Shown: positions 18,275 through 27,839 of the stretch, piece after piece
How the letters are laid out: the number at the start of each line of letters is the position of its first letter
How positions within the stretch are numbered: the first letter of the stretch is position 1
Assembly: GCA_036380735.1 (NCBI GenBank)
Contig: DASVEE010000074.1
Coordinates: 1 to 64,000, forward strand
Reading direction: 5' to 3'
DNA from: DASVEE01 sp036380735
GTDB taxonomy: Bacteria; Acidobacteriota; Thermoanaerobaculia; Gp7-AA8
DNA length: 64,000 nucleotides
Program-made: the position numbers and the translations under genes
Notes under the pieces: generated by a model
Databases searched by the model: none
What the model was told of the DNA's origin: nothing
Seen by the model: the letters and a program-made list of their open reading frames with translations, nothing else

Positions 18275-19420
18275 CTACTTGCCGGTCAGCAGGTTCCTGG
18301 CGATGACCAGCCGCTGGATCTCGCTGGTGCCTTCGCCGATCGTGCAGAGCTTCACGTCGCGGTAGTACTTCTCCGCCGGGAACTCCTTGATGAAGCCGTA
18401 GCCGCCGAAGATCTGCACGCCTTTCTCCGTCGCGCGGACGGCGACTTCCGAGGCGTAGAGCTTGGCCATGGCGGAGAACTGGGTGACGCGCTCCCCCTGA
18501 TCCTTGATCGTCGCGGCGCGGTACGTCAGGAGGCGCGCGGCGTCGATCTCGGTGGCCATGTCGGCGAGCATGAACTGGATCGACTGGAAGTCGGAGATCG
18601 GCTTGCCGAACGCCTGGCGCTGCTTGGAGTAATCGCGCGCCGCCTCGTACGCGCCGCGGGCCACGCCCAGCGACAGCGCGGCGATGGAGATGCGGCCGCC
18701 GTCGAGCACCTTCATCGAGTCGATGAAGCCGTAACCGAGCTGCCCGAGGATGTTCGCTTCGGGGACGCGGCAGTCTTCCATCACCAGCTCCGCGGTGTCG
18801 GAGACGCGCATGCCGAGCTTGTTCTCTTTCTTGCCCGGGCGGATGCCTTTGCGGTCCATCTCCACGGCGAACGCGGTGATGCCGTGCTTCTGGTCGTTGC
18901 GGTCGGTCACCGCGAGGACCACGGCGATGTTGGCGTAGGTCGCGTTCGTGATGAAGTTCTTCGTCCCGTTCAGGACCCACTCGCTGCCGTCTTTGACGGC
19001 TACGGTGCGCATGCCGGAGGCGTCGCTGCCGGAGCCGGGCTCGGTCAGGCCCCAGGCGCCGATCCACTCACCGGAGGTGAGCTTCGGCAGCCACTTCATC
19101 TTCTGCTCTTCGTTGCCGGCGAGGTAGATGTGGCCCGTGCACAGCGAGTTGTGCGCGGCGACGGAGAGGGCGAAGCCGCTGTCGATGACGCCCAGCTCTT
19201 CGATGATGTTGACGTAGTCGATGTAGGAAAGTCCCGCGCCGCCGTACTGCTCGGGGAAGATCGCGCCGAGGAGACCGAGCTCTCCGGCTTTCCTGAAGGT
19301 GTCGACGGGGAAGTGCTGCGCTTCATCCCACTCCATCACGTGAGGCTTGATCTCGCTGACGGCAAAGTCGCGCACCATCTGCTGGATCTGCTGCTGTTCG
19401 TCGCTGAGACGGAAGTCCAT
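18275..19420 (-). CDS. acyl-CoA dehydrogenase
   Basis: 381-residue flavoenzyme that introduces the alpha-beta double bond into acyl-CoA. Signatures are WGLTEPGSGSDASGMRT, KNFITNATYA, the FGGYGFIKEFPAEKYYRD region and the catalytic base Glu363 in IGEGTSEIQ. Length and motifs fit short- or branched-chain enzymes; the exact substrate is not readable. GAGGAG lies 7 bases before the ATG at 19420. With meaB downstream it suggests propionyl or branched-chain metabolism. Confidence 0.94.
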   Translation of the reverse strand: MDFRLSDEQQQIQQMVRDFAVSEIKPHVMEWDEAQHFPVDTFRKAGELGLLGAIFPEQYGGAGLSYIDYVNIIEELGVIDSGFALSVAAHNSLCTGHIYLAGNEEQKMKWLPKLTSGEWIGAWGLTEPGSGSDASGMRTVAVKDGSEWVLNGTKNFITNATYANIAVVLAVTDRNDQKHGITAFAVEMDRKGIRPGKKENKLGMRVSDTAELVMEDCRVPEANILGQLGYGFIDSMKVLDGGRISIAALSLGVARGAYEAARDYSKQRQAFGKPISDFQSIQFMLADMATEIDAARLLTYRAATIKDQGERVTQFSAMAKLYASEVAVRATEKGVQIFGGYGFIKEFPAEKYYRDVKLCTIGEGTSEIQRLVIARNLLTGK

Positions 19421-19544
19421 CGGAATGCTCCTCGGGTAGTTCGGCTCGGGAAAATTGGGCTACGCAGTGGCGCGCCGGAGCCAAGGCGCGGATTGTAGCG
19501 CGAACGGCAACCAACTGCGCCGGGCGTCGTAGAATCCGGCAATC

Positions 19545-20102
19545 ATGAACTCCGCCGCCCGATGTCTGCTCGTGCTCGCTATCGTGACGCTCTCCTTCCC
19601 TGCCGCCGCGCGGCAGCAATCGGCGGTCAAGGCCGCGCCGGTGGCCCAGGTGCCGGGCTATCGGGGCGAGTATCTGGCGAACCTGGTGGTGGCGGAGGGA
19701 AAGCTGACCGAGCTGGCGGAGGACGTGGCCGCTGAGGACTACACCTGGCGGCCGGCCTCCGATGTGCGCTCCATCAGCGAAGCGCACATGCACATCGCCA
19801 CGCTGAACTACCTCCTGGCCGAGCACCTCGGCAAGCCGTGGCCTGCCGGCGTCCCGAAGACGCTGGAAAAGATCACCGACAAGGACGTCGTCCTGGCGGA
19901 GCTGCGCCGCTCCTTCCAGCACCTGCGCGAGGCGGTCATGAAGTTCAAGGATGCGAATCTGGAGAAGAAGAAGACCTACGCCGCCCAGATGATGACCAAC
20001 CGCAACGCGCTGCTGACCCACCTGGGGCACCTCCACGAGCACCTGGGGCAGTCGATCGTCTACGCACGCATGAACGGCGTGGCGCCGTCCTGGTCGCGGT
20101 GA
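19545..20102 (+). CDS. exported DinB-superfamily protein
   Basis: 185 residues with a signal peptide (1-22, ending PAAAR). The DinB/YfiT-like four-helix bundle carries three possible metal-binding histidine positions, in SEAHMHIA and LLTHLGHLHEHLGQ. Members act as metal-dependent hydrolases or thiol transferases, but most, like this one, have no defined substrate. A TAGAAT hexamer ends 9 bases before the ATG, and there is no Shine-Dalgarno. Confidence 0.82.
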   Translation: MNSAARCLLVLAIVTLSFPAAARQQSAVKAAPVAQVPGYRGEYLANLVVAEGKLTELAEDVAAEDYTWRPASDVRSISEAHMHIATLNYLLAEHLGKPWPAGVPKTLEKITDKDVVLAELRRSFQHLREAVMKFKDANLEKKKTYAAQMMTNRNALLTHLGHLHEHLGQSIVYARMNGVAPSWSR

Positions 20103-20103
20103 G

Positions 20104-20211
20104 TGTTGGGGGCGGTGAGTGTTGGGGGCGTTGTCCGTTTTCCGTTGTCCGTTTTCCGTTTTCCGTTGTCCGTAGTTCTGCGCCACGGACAACGGAAAAC
20201 GGACAACGGAC
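20104..20211. repeat. TCCGTTG 7-mer inverted tandem repeat
   Basis: Two copies of GGTGAGTGTTGGGGGC open the region. Then TTGTCCGTTTTCCGTTGTCC and further TTCCGTT units (20130-20173) are mirrored by GGACAACGGAAAACGGACAA (20187-20206). It fills the convergent gap between the DinB-like and flavin split-barrel genes. Confidence 0.9.
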
Positions 20212-20226
20212 GCGAAACCCGGCCGC

Positions 20227-20880
20227 CTACCTCTTGTAGTTGACGAGGTAGTCCGGCACCGGCGTCGGCCGGGTCATCTTTTCGTCGGGCACGGGCGCCT
20301 GCGGGGTCAGCTTCAGCGGCAGCACGCCGGCCCAGACATCCATTTCGTAGTCCTCGGCGTCGTCGTTCGGACCGCCGGTGCGTACCTTCGCGGACGCTTC
20401 TTCGATCGGCATCGACAGGACGAGGGTGCGCTTGAGCTCCGACTCGTTTCCGGGACGGATGAACGGCACGCGGCCGGGGACGACGTGCTCGACGAGGAGG
20501 TCGAGGGCGCGCAGCTTCTCCTCGCGATCGGTCACCTCGACGGCTTTGCCGAAGATCACCGCGGAACGGTAGTTGAGCGAGTGATGGAACGCGGAGCGCG
20601 CGAGGATCAGGCCGTCGAGCAGCGTGACGGTGACGCAGGCGTCGACGCCGCTGTCGCGCAGGTTGCGCAGCATGCGGTTGGCGGCGGAGCCGTGGAGGTA
20701 GAGCCGGTCGCCGTCGCGCCACTGGATCGTCGGGATGACGACCGGCAGCCCGTCGACGACGAAGCCGACGTGGCAGACGAGCGCCTCGTCGAGGATGGCG
20801 TAGACGGTCTCGCGATCGTAGACGCCGCGCTTGGCGATGCGCTTGACGGTGGTGCGCTCGGTCTGCAGCGTGTCGGTCAT
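20227..20880 (-). CDS. pyridoxamine 5'-phosphate oxidase-like flavin split-barrel protein
   Basis: 217 residues. The fold is visible from HVGFVVDGLPVVIPTIQWRD, LYLHGSAANRMLRNL and SAFHHSLNYRSAVIFGKA, the pattern of FMN-binding PNPOx-like (NimA/5-nitroimidazole-type) proteins. GAGGGAGAG lies upstream of the ATG at 20880. It is divergent from a MocR/PdxR-type regulator only 41 bp away, so vitamin B6-related regulation is plausible. The true substrate is unknown. Confidence 0.85.
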   Translation of the reverse strand: MTDTLQTERTTVKRIAKRGVYDRETVYAILDEALVCHVGFVVDGLPVVIPTIQWRDGDRLYLHGSAANRMLRNLRDSGVDACVTVTLLDGLILARSAFHHSLNYRSAVIFGKAVEVTDREEKLRALDLLVEHVVPGRVPFIRPGNESELKRTLVLSMPIEEASAKVRTGGPNDDAEDYEMDVWAGVLPLKLTPQAPVPDEKMTRPTPVPDYLVNYKR

Positions 20881-20897
20881 GGTTTGCTCTCCCTCGC

Positions 20898-20911
20898 TTG
20901 TACTAGTACAA
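20898..20911. promoter_or_regulatory. palindromic operator TTGTACTAGTACAA
   Basis: A perfect 14-bp palindrome sits between the divergent flavin protein and MocR-like genes. A related half site GGTACAA lies at 20928-20934, inside the regulator's first codons. It overlaps TACAAT (20907-20912), the probable -10 of the regulator 9 bases before its ATG. An autoregulatory operator is likely. Confidence 0.65.
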
Positions 20912-20921
20912 TTGGATCGTT

Positions 20922-22244
20922 ATGCTGGTACAAAACTACATTACAGGCGACAGCTCGGTCAAGATCGCGCGGTCGATCGAGGAGACGGTGGCGCACGGGA
21001 AGCTCGACGCCGGCGCGCTGCTGCCGTCCGTCCGCCTCCTCGCCGAGCACCTCGGCGTCAGCCCGGCCACCGTCGCCGCCGCGTACCGGCTGCTGCAGGA
21101 CCGAGGGGTGCTCGTGGCGGACGGCCGCCGCGGCACGCGCGTGCGCCACGCCGCGCCGATCGCGTTGCCGGCGGACAGTCCGCTCCCGGCAGGCGTGCGC
21201 GAGCTGCGGGAGGGGAATCCCGAGCTCGCACTCCTCCCCGACCTCGACGCGGCCATCCGGCGCGTCAAGACGCAACAGCGGGTCTATGGGCATGAGCTCA
21301 ATGATGCCGCACTCCTGGCGCTGGCGCGAGAGCAGTTCCGCGCCGACCGCGTGCCGAACGCGCACATCGCGGTAGTCAGCGGTGCGCTCGACGGCATCGA
21401 GCGCGTGCTGCGCGAGCAGCTCCGCGCCGGCGACCGCGTGGCCGTCGAAGATCCGTGCTTCACGGGCGTGCTCGACCTGGTGAACGCGCTGTCGCTGGTG
21501 CCTGTGCCAGTAGCCATCGACGACGAAGGACCGCGTCCCGAGGAGCTGCGCAAAGCGTTGCGCGGCTGCGCCGCGGCGATCGTGACGCCGCGGGCGCAGA
21601 ACCCGTTCGGCTCCGCCGTCACGCCGAAACGGGCGCGCGAGCTGCGCGCGGTGCTGGTGCCCTTCCCCGACGTGCTGGTCGTGGAAGACGACCACGCCGG
21701 CCCGGTCGCCGGGGCGCCGTACGTCACGCTGGCCGATCCGTCGCGGGCGCGGTGGGCGGTCGTGCGCTCCACGTCGAAGTCGCTGGGCCCCGACCTGCGC
21801 CTGGCCGTGCTGGCCAGCGATGCGCACACCCACATGCGCGTCGAAGGACGCCAGACGCTGGGCATCCGCTGGGTGAGCCACGTCGTGCAACGGCTGGTGG
21901 TGTCGCTCTGGTCGAGCAAGGCCACGCAGAAACTGCTCGCGCGAGCGGAGCGCACGTACACGGAACGGCGCCACGCGCTGCTGCGCGAGTTGGCGTCGCA
22001 CGGCATCCGCGCGCACGGCGCGTCGGGGCTGAACGTCTGGATCCCGGTGCCGGAGGAGACGGCGGTCGTGCAGGCGCTGTTGCACGCGGGTTGGGGTGTG
22101 AAAGCGGGGGAACGTTACCGCCTGAACGCGCCGCCCGCGATCCGCGTGACCATCGCCGCGCTGGAGCCCCGCGACGCCGCACGCTTCGCCGCGGAGCTGG
22201 CGGGGATTCTGATGCCGCGCAGACGGGTATCGGCGACTACGTGA
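20922..22244 (+). CDS. MocR/PdxR-family regulator (GntR HTH fused to aminotransferase fold)
   Basis: 440 residues. The N-terminal winged helix (LPSVRLLAEHLGVSPATVAA, about 34-53) is followed by a fold-type I aminotransferase-like domain with the PLP lysine Lys286 in RSTSKSLGPDLR. Such proteins sense PLP or an amino compound and act on the divergent promoter, here the flavin split-barrel gene. The ATG lies 9 bases after TACAAT and has no Shine-Dalgarno, so the mRNA is probably leaderless. The LysE exporter downstream could be part of its regulon but is separated by a repeat array. Confidence 0.9.
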   Translation: MLVQNYITGDSSVKIARSIEETVAHGKLDAGALLPSVRLLAEHLGVSPATVAAAYRLLQDRGVLVADGRRGTRVRHAAPIALPADSPLPAGVRELREGNPELALLPDLDAAIRRVKTQQRVYGHELNDAALLALAREQFRADRVPNAHIAVVSGALDGIERVLREQLRAGDRVAVEDPCFTGVLDLVNALSLVPVPVAIDDEGPRPEELRKALRGCAAAIVTPRAQNPFGSAVTPKRARELRAVLVPFPDVLVVEDDHAGPVAGAPYVTLADPSRARWAVVRSTSKSLGPDLRLAVLASDAHTHMRVEGRQTLGIRWVSHVVQRLVVSLWSSKATQKLLARAERTYTERRHALLRELASHGIRAHGASGLNVWIPVPEETAVVQALLHAGWGVKAGERYRLNAPPAIRVTIAALEPRDAARFAAELAGILMPRRRVSATT

Positions 22245-22256
22245 TATGCAACGGGG

Positions 22257-22304
22257 AACGATGGGACAAATAGGACAGATAGGACCTATGGGACTAATAG
22301 GACG
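22257..22304. repeat. 9-bp repeat array, forward block only
   Basis: Five units (CGATGGGAC, AAATAGGAC, AGATAGGAC, CTATGGGAC, TAATAGGAC) lie between the regulator and the LysE gene, right after GGGGAA, the usual left boundary of forward arrays. Confidence 0.88.
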
Positions 22305-22331
22305 GCGGCCGTTCCGCGGGATTCACCAGCC

Positions 22332-22937
22332 ATGTCGTTGACCAACATCCTGTTGTTTGCCGCCACGGAGCTGGTCCTCTGTTTCATCCCCGGACCGGCG
22401 GTGCTGCTGGTGGTGTCGCAGGCGATGAAGCGCGGGATGCGTCCGGCGCTGCGCGGCGCGTGCGGCATCCTGGCGGGCAACTCGCTGTATTTCGTGCTCT
22501 CCGCGGCGGGCCTGGGCGCGCTGCTCATTGCATCGAAGCAGGTCTTCGAGGTCCTCCGCTGGGCCGGCGCCGCGTACCTGATTCTGCTAGGGCTGAAGAT
22601 GCTGCTGTTCCCCGCCCCGGCCGCCGAGGCAACCACCTCACCGCAACCCGCCTTCGGCGCCTTCCTGCAGGGCCTGGCGACGCAGCTCTCCAACCCCAAG
22701 GCCATCGTCTTCTTCACCGCCCTCCTCCCCCAGTTCATCGACCCCCACGGCCCCGTCGCCCTGCAGTTCATCGTTCTCGGCGTCGTGTCGATCCTGATCG
22801 AGCTGCCGGTCCTGCTGCTCTACGCCTACGCCACCGACCGCGGCCGCGCCCTCTACGGCAAACACGCCAAGCTGTTCGAAAGGATGGCGGGGGTGTGCCT
22901 GGTAGTGGCGGGGGCGAAACTGGCGGCAACGCGGTAG
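22332..22937 (+). CDS. LysE/RhtB-family amino-acid exporter
   Basis: 201 residues with six predicted membrane helices and the family signature CFIPGPAVLLVVSQAMKRG at residues 17-35. A second conserved stretch, LATQLSNPKAIVFFTALLPQF, follows the cytoplasmic loop. Exports amino acids or derivatives driven by the proton gradient. The substrate cannot be read from sequence. The C-terminal helix is normal, so the gene is complete. Confidence 0.92.
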   Translation: MSLTNILLFAATELVLCFIPGPAVLLVVSQAMKRGMRPALRGACGILAGNSLYFVLSAAGLGALLIASKQVFEVLRWAGAAYLILLGLKMLLFPAPAAEATTSPQPAFGAFLQGLATQLSNPKAIVFFTALLPQFIDPHGPVALQFIVLGVVSILIELPVLLLYAYATDRGRALYGKHAKLFERMAGVCLVVAGAKLAATR

Positions 22938-22939
22938 AA

Positions 22940-23033
22940 CCGATTTGACGAATAGGACCTATAAGAGAGATAGGACAACCCCGCCGTCCCATTCGTCCTA
23001 TAGGTCCCCTTCGTCCTATCCGTCCTATTCGTC

Positions 23034-23045
<12 letters not shown>
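22940..23045. repeat. 9-bp repeat array, convergent gap
   Basis: The forward block (GAATAGGAC, CTATAAGAG, AGATAGGAC) and the reverse block (GTCCCATTC, GTCCTATAG, GTCCTATCC, GTCCTATTC, GTCCTATCG) meet between lysE and the aconitase-family gene. The latter's stop codon lies in the array. Confidence 0.92.
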
Positions 23046-25049
<2,004 letters not shown>

Positions 25050-25097
25050 CGTGCCTCTTCAACGTTTGGCAATCGTGAGCGATTCTATGCCGGACGT

Positions 25098-25802
25098 ATG
25101 CACAGCGACTACCACGCCTTCACCGACCAGCTCGTCGCCACCCTCACCGACGATCCCCGCATCCTCGGCCTCGTCGCCCTCGGCTCCATGGCCGAGCGCG
25201 GCCGTACCCCCGACCGCTTCTCCGATCACGACTTCTTCGTGATCGCCCACGAGGCAGAGGCGGTGCGCGCATCGACGGAGTGGCTACCGGAGCGCGAGCG
25301 CATCGCCCTCTGGTTCCGGGAGACGCCGCACGGCTGCAAGGCGGTGTACGACGACGGGCACCTCATCGAGTACGCCGTCTTTACGCCCGAGGAGCTGCAC
25401 GTGGCCCGGGCGAACGACTACCGCGTCCTGCTCGACCGCGAGCGCGTCGAGGAGCGGATGCGGGAGCTCGTGAGCATCCCGCCCGACGTGCCGGGCCGGG
25501 AGTGGCTGCACGGGATGTTTCTGTCGAACCTGCTGGTGGCGTCGGCGCGCGCCCAGCGGGGCGAGCTCCCCTCCGCCCGCTTCATGCTCGCCCATGCCAT
25601 GCGCCACCTCGTCACCCTCCTCGGCGGCGGCAACGACACCCTCGACCCGCTGCGCCGCTTCCACCATCACGACCTCGAGCAGGCCATGCGCCTCGGCCCC
25701 GCCAGCGCCGCGCGCGAGCTGTTGAGCATCTACGAAAAAGTCGACGGTGCCGACCCACGCGCCGTGGCCGCGGTGCGGAAGATGGTGCAGGTGGGCAAAT
25801 AA
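25098..25802 (+). CDS. nucleotidyltransferase-fold protein
   Basis: 234 residues. The N-terminus has the Pol-beta-type signature LVALGSMAERGRTPDRFSDH followed by D-x-D (Asp43, Asp45 in SDHDFFV), as in aminoglycoside nucleotidyltransferases and MNT proteins. The C-terminal half is helical (for example FMLAHAMRHLVTLL). The substrate is unknown; antibiotic modification is possible but unsupported. It is divergent from the dehydratase gene with 48 bp between the starts, and no Shine-Dalgarno is visible. Confidence 0.75.
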   Translation: MHSDYHAFTDQLVATLTDDPRILGLVALGSMAERGRTPDRFSDHDFFVIAHEAEAVRASTEWLPERERIALWFRETPHGCKAVYDDGHLIEYAVFTPEELHVARANDYRVLLDRERVEERMRELVSIPPDVPGREWLHGMFLSNLLVASARAQRGELPSARFMLAHAMRHLVTLLGGGNDTLDPLRRFHHHDLEQAMRLGPASAARELLSIYEKVDGADPRAVAAVRKMVQVGK

Positions 25803-26097
25803 CCGGCGGAGCCCAGTGTCGAGGGAGAGCCCTAACGCCTTGAGCATCAAGGTCTTCGACATCGATTCCCGCCACTCTGACGTCGATATCCCTCCACGTC
25901 GACGTTGATGGTGCCCCACGTCGAGCTCGACGTGCCCCACCATCGACGTTGATGGTCCCCCTCGTCGACGTCGACGTGCCCTACCATCAACGTTGATGGT
26001 CCCCTACGTCGACGTCGACGCTCCGCTCGGGCAACAAGGTCCGTCGCGCGCAGCCCCTGAGCCCTGAGCCCTGAGCCCTGGGCCCCGGACGCTGGCC
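25803..26097. repeat. GTCGAC-rich repeat plus GAGCCCT tandem, convergent gap
   Basis: From about 25858 to 26012, alternating units of roughly 22 bp combine CGTCGACGTTGATGGT or CGTCGAGCTCGACGTG with CCCC spacers, giving many nested palindromes (CGTCGACG, ACGTCGACGT). Then CCCTGAG repeats four times (26054-26080). No gene is evident. It lies between the nucleotidyltransferase and der stops. Confidence 0.8.
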
Positions 26098-27459
26098 CTA
26101 CCGCTGTTCCTTCTTCATCCCCTTGCGGGCGCGGATGACGAAGTGGATCGGGCAGCCCACCAGCCCCAGCGCCTCGCGGAACTGGTTCTCCAGGTAGCGA
26201 CGATAGGAAAAGTGCAGCGGCTCGTCCACGTTCGAGAACAGCGCGAACGTCGGCGGTCCGGACTTGAGTTGCGTCACGTAGTAGAAGCGCCGAGGACGGC
26301 CACGCGCGGCCGGCGGCTGGTGGCCTCGGAGGGCGCGCTCGAGGATCTCGTTGAGCTCCGAGGTGCGGAAGCGGCTGCGGTAGCCGGCGACGATGGTGTC
26401 GATCTTGGGAAAGATCTTCTCCACGCGGCGGCCGCTCTTCGCCGAGATGAACTCCAGCGATGCGTAGGAGAGGAACTTCATCTTGAAGCGGACGTCCTCC
26501 TCGAACTTCTTCGCGTCGTCCTGGGCGTGCTCCTCGATGTCCCACTTGTTGACGAGGATCAGCGCCGCCCTCCCCTCCTCCTCGGCGTACCCGGCGACCG
26601 TCGCGTCCTGCGCGGTCACCCCTTCGGTGGCGTCGATCATGACGAGGGCGATCTCGCAGCGCTCGATGGCCTTGCGGGACGAGATCACGGCGAGCTTCTC
26701 CGCTTCGTCGGTCGTCTTCCCTTTGCGGCGGATGCCGGCGGTGTCGATGATGAGGTACGGCTTGCCGTTGCGGTAGATGACGGAGTCGATGGCGTCGCGC
26801 GTGGTGCCGGAGATCGGCGAGACAACGGCGCGCTCCTCGTTCAGCAGCTTGTTGAGGAGCGACGACTTGCCGACGTTGGGCTTGCCGATGATGGCCACGC
26901 GGATCGGGCCATCCTCGTCCTCGTCCATCTCCTCCGCCGCTTCGGGCGGCACGATCTCCTCGATCGCTTCGATCAGCTCGTCCAGCCCTTCGCCGTGCTC
27001 GGCAGACATGGGGAACACGCGCTCGTACCCGAGCTCCCAGAAGTCGGCGACGCTTTCTTCGGCGTCCTTCCGGTCGATCTTGTTGACGATGAGGATCGTC
27101 TTCTGCGACTCGCGGCGGAGCTGCTGCGCGATGTCGCGGTCCTCCGACAGCAGGCCGGCGGCGCCGTCGACGACGAACAGGATGAAGTCGGCCTCGCGGA
27201 GGGCGGCCGAAGCCTGCGCCTTGATCTCGTCGGCGAAAGCAGACATCGGCGTGTCGCCGTACTCGAGGCCACCCGTATCGGTGAGCTCGAAGCGGCGGCC
27301 GTCGTCGAGGGTGACGACGTCCGAGAGACGGTCGCGCGTCATGCCGGGCATGTCGTGCGTCAGCGCCCGGCGTTTGCGGGCAATGCGGTTGAAGAGCGTC
27401 GACTTGCCGACGTTCGGGCGTCCGACGATCACGATCTTTTTCAGGGGCTGCTTCGCCAT
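26098..27459 (-). CDS. der: ribosome-assembly GTPase Der (EngA)
   Basis: 453 residues with two tandem G domains: GRPNVGKST with NKID, and GKPNVGKSS with NKWD, followed by the C-terminal KH-like domain (RFYYVTQLKSGPPTFALFSN). Needed for 50S ribosomal subunit assembly. Length and motifs are standard. An acidic linker (PEAAEEMDEDEDGP) joins the two G domains. It is last in a run of three minus-strand genes with a receiver protein and a membrane protein upstream, separated by 12 and 11 bases. Confidence 0.97.
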   Translation of the reverse strand: MAKQPLKKIVIVGRPNVGKSTLFNRIARKRRALTHDMPGMTRDRLSDVVTLDDGRRFELTDTGGLEYGDTPMSAFADEIKAQASAALREADFILFVVDGAAGLLSEDRDIAQQLRRESQKTILIVNKIDRKDAEESVADFWELGYERVFPMSAEHGEGLDELIEAIEEIVPPEAAEEMDEDEDGPIRVAIIGKPNVGKSSLLNKLLNEERAVVSPISGTTRDAIDSVIYRNGKPYLIIDTAGIRRKGKTTDEAEKLAVISSRKAIERCEIALVMIDATEGVTAQDATVAGYAEEEGRAALILVNKWDIEEHAQDDAKKFEEDVRFKMKFLSYASLEFISAKSGRRVEKIFPKIDTIVAGYRSRFRTSELNEILERALRGHQPPAARGRPRRFYYVTQLKSGPPTFALFSNVDEPLHFSYRRYLENQFREALGLVGCPIHFVIRARKGMKKEQR

Positions 27460-27471
27460 GTGGCGCGAATC

Positions 27472-27828
27472 CTATCGGAATGCGCTCTCGATCGCGCGGA
27501 CGAGGCGATCGAAGTCGACCGGTTTCTGGAACGCCGCCACGACCGGCGAGTCCTCATGGTGGCGGTGCCAGAGCTCCGCGAGCCCCGAAAGCACGATGAC
27601 GCGCGGCGAGGACGGGACGCTCTCGAGCGTGTGCAGCACCTCCACGCCGCCCGATTTCGGCATCAGCAGATCGAGGATCACGAGATCGAAGTGGCGCGCA
27701 CCGATCTTGATCAGCGCGTCCTCGCCGTCGGTCGCCCCTTCGACGGCATACGCGCGGTTGCGCAGCCGCTGAATCAGGATCTCGCGAAGGTACGGCTCGT
27801 CGTCAACTACCAGAATTCGTCTCTCCAC
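27472..27828 (-). CDS. single-domain response regulator
   Basis: 118 residues, one receiver domain without output. Acidic pair Asp9/Asp10 (RILVVDDEP), phosphoacceptor Asp53 (ILDLLMP), Ser in VIVLSG and Lys in FQKPVD are all present, so it should be phosphorylatable. The start is taken as GTG at 27828, the only in-frame start just before the conserved strand. It lies between the DUF92 fusion gene (11 bases) and der (12 bases). No kinase is adjacent; the hybrid kinase at 37.8 kb is one possible partner. Confidence 0.85.
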   Translation of the reverse strand: MERRILVVDDEPYLREILIQRLRNRAYAVEGATDGEDALIKIGARHFDLVILDLLMPKSGGVEVLHTLESVPSSPRVIVLSGLAELWHRHHEDSPVVAAFQKPVDFDRLVRAIESAFR

Positions 27829-27839
27829 CCGGAAGGTGG

